A DNA stretch of 6,715 bases from an uncultured Oscillospiraceae bacterium (GTDB taxonomy: Bacteria; Bacillota_A; Clostridia; Oscillospirales; Oscillospiraceae): positions 1 to 6,715 of the forward strand of contig CAAGIF010000023.1 of the NCBI GenBank assembly GCA_900769845.1, given 5' to 3'. This document shows, in pieces, positions 1 to 6,518 of the stretch (position 1 is the first letter of the stretch; each line of letters starts with the position of its first letter). The position numbers and the translations under genes were made by a program. The notes beneath the pieces are model-generated. The model ran no database searches. It was given only the letters and a program-made list of their open reading frames with translations, and was not told the DNA's origin.

Positions 1-83
1 CAGACCTCGGACTACATCCAGCTCTTCGTCCTATTCTGTTTCTGACAGCAAAGGACGAAGAGCTGGATGTAGTCCGAGGTCTG
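1..83. repeat. Perfect 32-bp inverted repeat at the sequence start (probable fold-back artefact)
   Basis: Positions 1-32 are the exact reverse complement of 52-83, with a 19-base spacer at 33-51. Inside the spacer CTGT (36-39) and ACAG (45-48) pair around the same centre (position 42), with mismatches only at 33/51 and 35/49. The right arm encodes normal receiver-domain sequence (KDEELDVVRGLDAG). The left arm, read in the same frame, gives DLGLHPALRP, which does not resemble the stretch before PILFLTA in receiver domains. The simplest reading is that natural sequence begins near base 33 and that bases 1-32 are a snap-back copy made during amplification, library preparation or assembly. A genuine palindrome or hairpin end is possible but less likely. 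Confidence 0.9.
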
Positions 84-461
84 GACGCAGGCGGCAATGA
101 CTATGTGACCAAGCCTTTCCGGATGCAGGAATTACTGAGCCGAATCCGTGCCTTACTTCGCAGGAGTCAGAAAGAGACGACGATGAGCCGCAGTGGAATT
201 ACTCTGGATAAAGCTAAGCTGCAGGCAAGTAAGGATGGGGAAGTGCTGCTTTTAACCGTTACGGAATACAAGATTCTTGCCAAACTGATTTCTGAGCGTT
301 CCATCATTACCAGAGCAGGCCTTCTTGATGCCCTGTGGGATGTGGACAGCCGCTTTGTCGATGACAACACCCTGTCCGTTCATATCAGCCGCCTGCGGGA
401 AAAGGTCGGAAGCAGTCATATCAAAACCATTCGAGGGGTGGGATATCAATGGGTGGATTGA
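3..461 (+). CDS. OmpR/PhoB-family response regulator, 5'-truncated
   Basis: This is the C-terminal part of a two-component response regulator, a cytoplasmic DNA-binding protein activated by phosphorylation from the kinase encoded next to it. The frame is open from base 3, but believable receiver sequence starts only at about base 33 (ILFLTAKDEELDVVRGLDAG). The conserved Thr is at codon 45-47 and the conserved Lys of the YVTKPF motif at 111-113. The phospho-acceptor Asp and the acidic pocket lie upstream and are missing. A winged-helix domain (Trans_reg_C type) follows from about base 190, with the likely recognition helix at 360-410 (DDNTLSVHISRLREKVG) and the wing ending in IRGVGYQW. The GTG at 105 is the Val of the YVTKPF motif and not a start. 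The stop overlaps the kinase gene by 13 bases, implying translational coupling. Its probable target is the repeat cluster at 1322-1360. Resemblance to VncR/VanR-type regulators is a family impression only. Confidence 0.93.
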   Translation, partial: DLGLHPALRPILFLTAKDEELDVVRGLDAGGNDYVTKPFRMQELLSRIRALLRRSQKETTMSRSGITLDKAKLQASKDGEVLLLTVTEYKILAKLISERSIITRAGLLDALWDVDSRFVDDNTLSVHISRLREKVGSSHIKTIRGVGYQWVD

Positions 462-1336
462 TCATTGCGTGTATCGCCCTTGTGGTAGTCTGTCTGTTTC
501 TTCTGGTTCAGAAATTCATGCTTAACCACCGTATCCGAAAACTGGCAGAGCAGGTAGATGGATTCAATTCCGGTACTGCTGAAATGCTGGATGTGGCATT
601 AGAAGAAGATCGGCTGGCTCAGCTCCATAACGGAATTGCAGACTTGCAGTTATCACTGGCACGGGCAAGACAGCTCAATACCGAGGAGTGCAACCGTACC
701 AGCCAGCTGACAGCGGACATATCCCATCAGCTGAAAACACCGTTGACTACGCTCCGGCTCTATACAGAGCTGGATAATGCGCCCCATATGGAAGCCAGTC
801 TGGAGCAGATCCAGCGAATGGAGAACTTGATCCAGGCGCTTCTCAGATTGGAACGGCTCTGCGCAGATGGCTATGCTTTCAATTTTGCTCCTGCTGACGC
901 GGAAACAATCATTCGGGAACAGTGGCAGAGCTTGCAGGCAATCTGGCCCGCCAAGAAGCTGAACATCGAAGGTTCTGTACATATTCGCTGCGATGAGAAT
1001 TGGCTGGGAGAAGCATTTCTGAACCTGCTGAAAAATGCCTGTGAGCATACTCCTGACGATGGAGTGATCCGAGTGCGATTAGAGCGGACGGAAGCCGCAT
1101 TCTTCTGCGTTATAGAGGATAACGGTGGCGGTGTTGCCCCTGACGACCTGCCTAAGCTGTTCCAGCGGTTCTACCGGGCGCAACATCAGAACAAGAACGG
1201 TGCAGGCATCGGTCTTGCCATCGTGAAAGAAATCATCCAGCGGCACCACGGTAACATTACTGCCGAAAACGGTCAGCACGGACTGAAATTGACCCTCTCC
1301 ATACCTATGCTGGATCGCAACCTTACGAATTCGTAA
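449..1336 (+). CDS. Sensor histidine kinase with one membrane segment and no sensor domain
   Basis: This is the membrane kinase partner of the upstream regulator, 295 residues. One hydrophobic segment (about residues 3-25) is followed by basic residues (HRIRK), suggesting N-out/C-in topology with almost nothing outside. The HisKA helix carries the phospho-accepting His93 in ISHQLKTPLTTLRLYTEL. The ATP-binding domain has an N-box (LNLLKNACEH, Asn196), G1 (EDNGGGV, 223-229), F-box (LFQRFYR, 237-243) and G2 (GAGIGLAIV, 251-259), so every catalytic box is present and the kinase should be active. The start at 449 fits a GAGGGGTG ribosome binding site at 433-440 and the 13-base overlap with the regulator gene. 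No PAS, HAMP or extracytoplasmic domain is seen, so the input is probably transmitted through the membrane or by the adjoining transporter. The last codons lie inside the operator palindrome at 1322-1337. Confidence 0.95.
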   Translation: MGGLIIACIALVVVCLFLLVQKFMLNHRIRKLAEQVDGFNSGTAEMLDVALEEDRLAQLHNGIADLQLSLARARQLNTEECNRTSQLTADISHQLKTPLTTLRLYTELDNAPHMEASLEQIQRMENLIQALLRLERLCADGYAFNFAPADAETIIREQWQSLQAIWPAKKLNIEGSVHIRCDENWLGEAFLNLLKNACEHTPDDGVIRVRLERTEAAFFCVIEDNGGGVAPDDLPKLFQRFYRAQHQNKNGAGIGLAIVKEIIQRHHGNITAENGQHGLKLTLSIPMLDRNLTNS

Positions 1337-1360
1337 GATAAACGTAAGATAAAAGTAAGA
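1322..1360 (+). promoter_or_regulatory. Probable response-regulator operator: palindrome plus three 11-bp-phased GTAAG repeats
   Basis: A 16-bp perfect palindrome (CTTACGAATTCGTAAG, 1322-1337) runs into tandem copies of CGTAAGATAAA (1332-1342 and 1343-1353) and a third degenerate copy (AGTAAGATT, 1354-1362). The GTAAG cores start at 1333, 1344 and 1355, exactly 11 bases apart, so they lie roughly on one face of the helix. OmpR/PhoB-type regulators are known to bind direct repeats with about this spacing. The array ends just upstream of a -10-like element and covers the expected -35 position, as for an activator that replaces a poor -35. It sits between the two-component genes and the transporter genes. 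That the neighbouring regulator binds it is inference. Confidence 0.8.
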
Positions 1361-1375
1361 TTCGCCTGTTACGAT
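1347..1375 (+). promoter_or_regulatory. Candidate activator-dependent promoter of the transporter operon
   Basis: An extended -10 element is visible: TG at 1367-1368, one base, then TACGAT at 1370-1375 (4 of 6 to TATAAT). With a 17-bp spacer the -35 position would be 1347-1352 (AGATAA), which does not match TTGACA and lies within the GTAAG repeats. This is the expected arrangement for a promoter depending on a bound response regulator. Transcription would start near 1382, leaving a very short leader with the ribosome binding site (AAGGAGG, 1384-1390) almost at the 5' end. The exact start cannot be fixed by eye. Confidence 0.5.
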
Positions 1376-1398
1376 AGACTCATAAGGAGGTAATAACC

Positions 1399-2082
1399 AT
1401 GGAAATTTTGAAAGCAACCAACCTCAGTAAGATCTATCAGACAGGCGAATCTGCCGTTTATGCCCTGGATGATGTAACACTGTCCATCGAAGAAGGCAGT
1501 TTCGTGGCTATTACAGGCCCCAGCGGTAGCGGTAAATCCACTTTGCTGCATCTGCTCAGCGGCTTGGACAAGCCCACCCACGGCACCGTGACCTATCGGG
1601 ATAAGGATCTGTACAAGTACAATGACAACCAGCTCTCCGTCCTGCGACGGCGCCGTTTCGGTTTCGTGTTCCAGAGCTATAACCTTGTGAAGGAACTGAC
1701 CGGCTATGAGAATATGCTCCTGCCGGTGATGCTGGACGGAAAGAAGCCGGACGAGGCCTACTTAAACCGCATCATTGAGATTCTTGGAATTGCTGACCGC
1801 CTGTCCCATCTGCCCGGTGCTATGAGCGGCGGTCAGCAGCAGAGGTTCTCTATCGCAAGAGCTCTGGCGAATAAGCCTGCGGTTCTGTTCGCTGATGAGC
1901 CTACCGGCAATCTGGACGGCAAAGCTGGCCGGGAGGTTCTGACCCTTCTGCGTACTGTCAGCCATGAGCTGGGTCTTACCTTGGTGCTGGTTACTCATGA
2001 CATGAAGGTGGCAGAGCAGGCTGACCGGATCATTCAGCTTTCCGATGGTCAGATTGCTGCCGACAGCGGGGTGGTTTTATGA
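1399..2082 (+). CDS. ABC transporter ATP-binding protein, MacB/LolD (FtsE-like) family
   Basis: This is the cytoplasmic ATPase subunit, 227 residues, the normal length for this family. The Walker A motif is GPSGSGKST (40-48), the Q-loop FQSYNL (Gln92), the signature MSGGQQQR (142-149) and the Walker B AVLFADEP (161-168, catalytic Glu167). The D-loop is NLD (171-173) and the switch His is His200 in LVTHD. All are intact except that the usual Leu of LSGGQ is Met, a conservative change. A strong AAGGAGG ribosome binding site at 1384-1390 lies 8 bases before the ATG. The stop overlaps the permease start as ATGA, so the two are translated together. It should act as a homodimer under the double-FtsX permease, using ATP to drive conformational change in mechanotransmission-type (MacB-like) transport rather than solute passage through the membrane. 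The repeats upstream suggest induction by the two-component system. Confidence 0.97.
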   Translation: MEILKATNLSKIYQTGESAVYALDDVTLSIEEGSFVAITGPSGSGKSTLLHLLSGLDKPTHGTVTYRDKDLYKYNDNQLSVLRRRRFGFVFQSYNLVKELTGYENMLLPVMLDGKKPDEAYLNRIIEILGIADRLSHLPGAMSGGQQQRFSIARALANKPAVLFADEPTGNLDGKAGREVLTLLRTVSHELGLTLVLVTHDMKVAEQADRIIQLSDGQIAADSGVVL

Positions 2083-4799
2083 AGAAGCTGACCTATTCAG
2101 CTATGGCCGTTGCCCGGCTTCGTGCGAACAAAAAGCAGTATTTCAGCTTGGTGTTGGGCATCTTCTTAGCTGTTTTTCTCGTCACTGTGTTTTTCTTAGC
2201 TGTACAAGGATTTCTGCTGGCCCAGGTGGAGCAGGCTGAGCAGAAAATGGGAAAACTGGATGCGTTTTTACTTGATAACACGGAAATCACCGACGAACGA
2301 CTTGAAAGAGCCTCCTTCATCAAAGAGGTGGGTCATGTGTATGTTACGGCGGAGGTAGCGGGTACCGACTGCTATTTGGGCTGCTATGATGCCATTGGTG
2401 AAGAGCACATGTACCGCACAGTACTGGAAGGCCGTATGCCACGGTCTGCCGGTGAGATTGCTATAGAACAAACCATCTTGCTTGCCATGGACTTAGACCG
2501 CCAGTGGCAGTTAGGAGACAAGGTGGAACTGTCTTTGTTCCCCATTGACGGAACCGAGGAAGCAAGGACCTTCACCCTGGTGGGAATCCTCAGGGATCAA
2601 TCCGCTCTGCTGGATATTTCCAATGAAATTCACACCTCAGAAGAATACATCAAAAAGTTCCCTGCTATGCTGGTCAGTCGTGAAGAAGTCCCTTTTCAGA
2701 CTGGACGGATCGCAGTCCACCGGACCTTTCTAACGAAAGACGGTAAATTCTCTTCCGACCGTATTGGCAGGTTCCAAAGGGACTTTGGTATGGTTTCCAG
2801 TTACGCACAGTACTGTATCATCTCTCTTGCCGGCACTGTGGAATACCATGATTCCATCTTTTTTGCCGTTGCAGACAAAGGGCAAATCATGCTGACGCTG
2901 GTAATGGGCATTCTGTTGGCCTTTGCTTTGCTTGCCAGCTGCGGCATCGGTATCGCCGGAGCCATGGAGGGTGCCCTGTCACGGCGAAGTGAGGAGATTG
3001 GCCTTTTACGGGCAGTTGGTGCTACCAAAGGGCAGATCCGTCGGATCTTCGGCAGGGAAAGCCTAATTCTTGCACTGATCGTAGCTCCCGTTTCGATTTT
3101 ACTGGGTATTCTTGCGGTTGCTATCATAGCATGGGCAGTACCGCAGCAGATGGTACTGAACCTGAATCCGGTTTTGCTGATCCCCATATTGCTGCTGAGC
3201 ATGCTTCTGGTGATCCTTTCCGGCAACGCACCGCTGCGGCGCAGCGCCAAGCTGATGCCAATGAGCGTCATTCGGGATACGACTGTGCTTCGAAAGCACA
3301 AGCATATCCGCAGCAAAAAGCAGTTTCGGGTCTCTCGGTTGATCTCCGGGCGGCTGCTACAGCTGTATCCCAGCCGCCAGATCGGCAGCGCTGTTCTGTC
3401 AGCGCTGATGCTGTTTTCGTTGTTCTGTGCGGTGGTCTGCGTGAATGTGGGGGTAACGAAGGCCGGTGGCGAGACAGCAGCCTTTGAGATTATCTCAATA
3501 AGCGGCGGCAGGTCCGGCTATGTTGATATTTTACCGGATCCGCCGCTATCTTCCCAGAGCATATCCCAACTACGCCGCCTTCCCCATGTTTCCGATATGG
3601 TCATTGCGCGAAACATCAATCTTTCGGTGCTGCTGGAAGATCCCGGTGAGTATTTAAAATCCGATGATCCTGTGCTTTATACGGAAGAGGAATATCTGAA
3701 ACAGCTGGAGGATACGGTGAACAGCCAATTTTACAACTATTCCCTGGAACGATGGAAAGAGCAAGTGAAGCAATACAATCAGACCCGGGATAAGCTGAAT
3801 GTGTCTCAGGCTATGGCGCAGCTCGACCTTACCACGGTGGTTTTGAACGAGCGCACCATTCGCGAAAAATACAGCCACTGGATCGAAGCCGGAAACATCG
3901 ATCTGGATGCCATCAACGCGGGCAAAGAAGTTCTGATCGCCGCTCCCAAGATCTGGTACGGTGTCAGCCAGCATGGCTACCCATATACCTTCCGCGGTTC
4001 CGAACCCTCCCGGGAAAGCGATGTCTTGATGGCAGAAAACGACACTTTCTATCCGGGACAGGTTCTGCCCATGATCCAGCTTTACTGCGAGACAGATAAC
4101 TACGAAGATGCGCGAAACTTTATTGATGTTCAACGCCGCGATACCACCGTCACAGTAGGCGCTGTACTGAAAGATTTCGACGGGTTATGGTTCTCCCGGG
4201 CAACGATCATCACCACCGAAGAAGGTCTGCAGAACATGGACCTCTACGCCAACGGTTATGATACCTACCAGATCTATCTGGATGGGGACATTGATCTGCA
4301 AACCGAGGAAATGCTCGTGCAGCGGATTGAGGCCATTGCTTCCAGAACTGGTGGGTATTCTTTGCGAAATAACTTACAGGCATACCGGGAAAACCTAACC
4401 GTCAAAGTACAGCTTATTGCCGTATTTTCTTCCATTTCCATTCTCTTTACAGCAGTGGTCATCAGCATGATCGTATCCTCCATTACCCGCAGGATTCAAT
4501 CCGACGGGCGGCGGATCGGCATGTTAAGAGCCGTGGGTGCCGATGAAAAGGTCATCCTGGGCTGCTATTCCGGGCAGGTAACGGTCAGTTTCTTAGGCGG
4601 ATTCCTGCTGACAACAGTTACAATCATCGTTATTCTGATCTCTGCCATCATAGAAGGTCTGGAACTATATGCGGCTTTCGGCTTTGCTGCAATGATCGTC
4701 CTGACGGCGCTGAGCTGGGCCATTTGCCGGTATATCCTCCGGCTTCGAATCCGGGCATATTTGAATAAGAGCATCATCGACAACATCAGGGAGCTGTAA
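2079..4799 (+). CDS. ABC transporter permease, double FtsX/MacB-type, single-chain
   Basis: This large membrane subunit has 906 residues. I read eight membrane segments in two similar halves. Half one has TM1 (about 21-48), an extracytoplasmic domain (about 49-268) and TM2-4 (about 270-294, 328-354, 364-381). Half two has TM5 (about 434-458), a larger extracytoplasmic domain (about 459-776) and TM6-8 (about 777-800, 833-857, 863-885). Each FtsX core carries the same cytoplasmic motif: EEIGLLRAVGATKGQI (305-320) and RRIGMLRAVGADEKV (811-825). The protein is therefore a fusion-like duplication of a four-TM MacB/LolC-type unit and could form the whole permease with an ATPase dimer. The two outside domains are unequal (about 220 and 320 residues). 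The first has a CYLGC motif (98-102), and the second has a charged, probably helical stretch at about 535-600. The start overlaps the ATPase stop (ATGA), with a modest GGGGTGG site at 2068-2074. Substrate unknown; peptide resistance, lipoprotein or lipid handling are family possibilities. Confidence 0.95.
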   Translation: MKKLTYSAMAVARLRANKKQYFSLVLGIFLAVFLVTVFFLAVQGFLLAQVEQAEQKMGKLDAFLLDNTEITDERLERASFIKEVGHVYVTAEVAGTDCYLGCYDAIGEEHMYRTVLEGRMPRSAGEIAIEQTILLAMDLDRQWQLGDKVELSLFPIDGTEEARTFTLVGILRDQSALLDISNEIHTSEEYIKKFPAMLVSREEVPFQTGRIAVHRTFLTKDGKFSSDRIGRFQRDFGMVSSYAQYCIISLAGTVEYHDSIFFAVADKGQIMLTLVMGILLAFALLASCGIGIAGAMEGALSRRSEEIGLLRAVGATKGQIRRIFGRESLILALIVAPVSILLGILAVAIIAWAVPQQMVLNLNPVLLIPILLLSMLLVILSGNAPLRRSAKLMPMSVIRDTTVLRKHKHIRSKKQFRVSRLISGRLLQLYPSRQIGSAVLSALMLFSLFCAVVCVNVGVTKAGGETAAFEIISISGGRSGYVDILPDPPLSSQSISQLRRLPHVSDMVIARNINLSVLLEDPGEYLKSDDPVLYTEEEYLKQLEDTVNSQFYNYSLERWKEQVKQYNQTRDKLNVSQAMAQLDLTTVVLNERTIREKYSHWIEAGNIDLDAINAGKEVLIAAPKIWYGVSQHGYPYTFRGSEPSRESDVLMAENDTFYPGQVLPMIQLYCETDNYEDARNFIDVQRRDTTVTVGAVLKDFDGLWFSRATIITTEEGLQNMDLYANGYDTYQIYLDGDIDLQTEEMLVQRIEAIASRTGGYSLRNNLQAYRENLTVKVQLIAVFSSISILFTAVVISMIVSSITRRIQSDGRRIGMLRAVGADEKVILGCYSGQVTVSFLGGFLLTTVTIIVILISAIIEGLELYAAFGFAAMIVLTALSWAICRYILRLRIRAYLNKSIIDNIREL

Positions 4800-4801
4800 T
4801 T

Positions 4802-6067
4802 ATGAAGAGATTGATTTGCATTTTTCTGACTATGCTGCTTGTGCTGTCTATGAGTGTGACGGCTTTCGCAGCGGAATTTGAAATCGACCAGCATTCTACC
4901 ATGGATGGCATGAGCCTTTCCTGGTATCAAGGATACGAGCCTACCATCAGCTACCACACAATGACCCTTTGCCTGCCGATCTGGGCAGAGAACAATACCG
5001 GGGATATCACCGTATCCATTGCGCTGGATGACCCCAATGTTTTCCTGCTTACCAGTGATCCCAAGGCAGTTACCGTTTCTCCCAAGGATGGAATCTATCC
5101 TGTGAAGCTGTCCCTCGCTCTTGAACGCTATCGCCGTAACGGTGATTATCCTGCAACTATTACCATTAAAGGAACCGACGGAAATGGAAAGGAAATCGTG
5201 GAGACCATTCCTTATGTGATCCGCATCCGTGATGGTTATGGCAGCCATGAGACCATGGAGCCGATGATTTCTGATGTGACCCCCGATCTGAATGTGGGTA
5301 GTGATGGCAGCCTGACCTTGACCATTACCAATCCTACCACCACCCAGTCTATTATGGATGGCGAGATCACTGTAACAGATTCCAGCGGCGAGATTCTTAT
5401 GTCTGGCTCCAACCGGGTACAGGTGAACGAGATCCTTCCCGGCAAGTCCGAAACGGTGATAATTCCTATGATCGTTAAGGGCAATGCATCTATCAACCAG
5501 CACACTTTGGAAGTGAAGTTCAGTTATAAAGCACTGGGACAGGATGCGGAGTGGAAAGAAACCTTTACAGTTCCTGTGACCCAGGCCATTCGTCTGGAAC
5601 AGGGCGGCGTGCAGCTTCCCACTGCCATTGCCGGTGAGCTTTCCAACATGACCCTGCCGCTGATGAACATGGGCAAGGGGGAACTGCAGAATGTCCTGGT
5701 GAAGCTGGAAATGGAAGGCGTTCTGGATGCCCAGAGCGTGCTGGTCGGCACCATGGTCGCTGGTGAAACCAAGCAGGCCAAGCTGACCTATACACCGAGT
5801 CTGGATTCTGTGGGCACCCACTCCGGCAATGTGACCATTACCTGTGAGGATGCCTATGGAAATACTTTTTCCCAAACTCTGGAGGTGACGCTAACCGTGG
5901 ATGAACCCATCCCGGAAGCAGAGCTAGAGCCCGAGGAAGAAAAGGATAAGATGAGTACAGGAACTATTGTGCTGATTATCCTTTGTGTCGCCTTAGTGGT
6001 TGGTCTTGTGGTACAGGGCACGATTCTTACTAAGAAGATCCATACACTTGAAGAAGAGCGTCTGTGA
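4802..6067 (+). CDS. Secreted beta-rich protein with C-terminal membrane anchor, transporter-associated
   Basis: I do not recognise a named family with certainty. The 421-residue product begins with a clear signal peptide (KR, hydrophobic core, then AFAA at 21-24; cleavage after Ala23 or Ala24). About 360 mostly beta-predicted residues follow, appearing as three Ig-like or CARDB/NEW3-like modules (roughly 50-143, 155-260, 262-367). An acidic linker (PEPEEEKDK region, 370-383), a single membrane segment (about 386-407) and a short charged tail (TKKIHTLEEERL) complete it, giving a type I membrane protein facing outward. There is no LPXTG motif, lipobox or MacA-type coiled coil or barrel-sandwich. 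It starts 2 bases after the permease stop with an AGGGAG site at 4788-4793, so it belongs to the same transcript and probably works with the transporter as adaptor, substrate binder or signal relay. Domain borders are by eye; the role is inference. Confidence 0.88.
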   Translation: MKRLICIFLTMLLVLSMSVTAFAAEFEIDQHSTMDGMSLSWYQGYEPTISYHTMTLCLPIWAENNTGDITVSIALDDPNVFLLTSDPKAVTVSPKDGIYPVKLSLALERYRRNGDYPATITIKGTDGNGKEIVETIPYVIRIRDGYGSHETMEPMISDVTPDLNVGSDGSLTLTITNPTTTQSIMDGEITVTDSSGEILMSGSNRVQVNEILPGKSETVIIPMIVKGNASINQHTLEVKFSYKALGQDAEWKETFTVPVTQAIRLEQGGVQLPTAIAGELSNMTLPLMNMGKGELQNVLVKLEMEGVLDAQSVLVGTMVAGETKQAKLTYTPSLDSVGTHSGNVTITCEDAYGNTFSQTLEVTLTVDEPIPEAELEPEEEKDKMSTGTIVLIILCVALVVGLVVQGTILTKKIHTLEEERL

Positions 6068-6076
6068 GTCTACAAT
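6048..6076 (+). promoter_or_regulatory. Candidate sigma-A-type promoter for the XRE gene
   Basis: TTGAAG at 6048-6053 and TACAAT at 6071-6076 are separated by 17 bases and match the -35 and -10 consensus at 4/6 and 5/6. The element lies within and just after the last codons of the secreted-protein gene. The predicted transcription start (about 6083) falls at the base of the terminator hairpin, so the XRE message would begin with that stem-loop. The short gap between terminator and XRE ribosome binding site has no room for another promoter. Prediction by eye only. Confidence 0.5.
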
Positions 6077-6083
6077 ACTGATG

Positions 6084-6117
6084 ACCGTCCATCCGTTTGA
6101 TGCGGATGGGCGGTTTT
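6084..6117 (+). terminator. Rho-independent terminator of the transporter operon
   Basis: A 12-bp stem, ACCGTCCATCCG (6084-6095) with CGGATGGGCGGT (6103-6114), contains one G-U wobble (6088/6110) and has a 7-base loop (6096-6102). The stem runs straight into a short T run (TTTT, 6114-6117, then GTC). It starts 17 bases after the stop codon of the secreted-protein gene. The stem is GC-rich and strong but the T tract is short, so some read-through into the XRE gene is possible. Confidence 0.82.
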
Positions 6118-6128
6118 GTCACATATAT

Positions 6129-6138
6129 GGAGGAGGAG
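6129..6138 (+). promoter_or_regulatory. Ribosome binding site fixing the XRE start
   Basis: GGAGGAGGAG lies 7 bases before the ATG at 6146. Its position shows that translation starts there and not at the in-frame TTG at 6116, which sits in the terminator T run and has no ribosome binding site. Confidence 0.85.
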
Positions 6139-6145
6139 CCAAACA

Positions 6146-6481
6146 ATGAACAGAAAATGGTTAGGCAATAGAATTAGGGATGCACGAGAGAGACGGCATC
6201 TAACGCAGGAAAAACTATCTGAGATCGTGGATATAAGCCCGACGCATATGAGTGTTCTCGAACGCGGTGTGAAGGGAATGAAGCTATCTACCTTTATTAA
6301 GATAGCAAATGCACTGGATGTTTCAGCGGATGAACTTCTTCAGGATGAACTTACACACGAAACGCAATTACATAGCATAATCCTCTATGAGCTAATCGAT
6401 GAGTTGCCGGTGGTGGAACAGCGGAAGCTGGTTCACATGATAAAAGCCTATATAGAATCCTATAAGAAATTTTTTGCCTGA
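6146..6481 (+). CDS. Small XRE-family helix-turn-helix regulator
   Basis: A 111-residue DNA-binding protein of the Cro/CI (HTH_3) type. The N-terminal domain (about 5-66) shows the five-helix pattern: LGNRIRDARERRHLTQEKLS leads into helices 2 and 3, with the recognition helix near residues 32-41 (PTHMSVLERG), then LSTFIKIANALDVSADELL. The remaining 45 residues (about 67-111) are predicted helical and charged, probably a dimerisation segment; no peptidase, kinase or toxin domain is attached. It lies beyond the operon terminator and ahead of a serine recombinase gene. Such small XRE proteins are common in integrative elements and phage-like regions, where they repress element genes, but no operator can be assigned here. 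Its DNA is less GC-rich than the transporter genes, hinting at a different origin. Whether it has anything to do with the transporter is unknown. Confidence 0.93.
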   Translation: MNRKWLGNRIRDARERRHLTQEKLSEIVDISPTHMSVLERGVKGMKLSTFIKIANALDVSADELLQDELTHETQLHSIILYELIDELPVVEQRKLVHMIKAYIESYKKFFA

Positions 6482-6518
6482 ATATTGCAATTATGCCTCT
6501 AAAATCGTGTAATCAGAT

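Noticed and set aside
105..107. GTG as the start of a 118-residue DNA-binding protein
   Set aside because: It is the Val of the receiver motif YVTKPF; the frame is open further upstream with clear receiver sequence (ILFLTAKDEE), so this is an internal codon of a truncated gene.
1327..1332. GAATTC as a cloning junction
   Set aside because: The kinase frame runs through it to a stop, and it is simply the centre of the larger 16-bp palindrome that continues into the GTAAG repeats.
2801..3316. Minus-strand open frame of 171 codons
   Set aside because: It is antisense to the first FtsX core of the permease; its composition is rich in Ser, Arg and Ile as expected for a shadow frame, with no motif or ribosome binding site noticed.
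3654..4133. Minus-strand open frame of 159 codons
   Set aside because: It lies wholly inside the second extracytoplasmic domain of the permease and no recognisable domain is seen, so it is taken as a shadow.
4565..5875. 436-codon open frame on the minus strand
   Set aside because: It is antisense to the permease end and most of the secreted-protein gene, shows no recognisable domain, and is explained by codon use of the real genes opposite, which have signal peptide, anchor, operon spacing and ribosome binding sites.
6116..6118. TTG start giving a 121-residue XRE protein
   Set aside because: It lies in the terminator T run with no ribosome binding site, while the ATG at 6146 has a strong GGAGGAGGAG site 7 bases upstream and starts at the usual point for the family.
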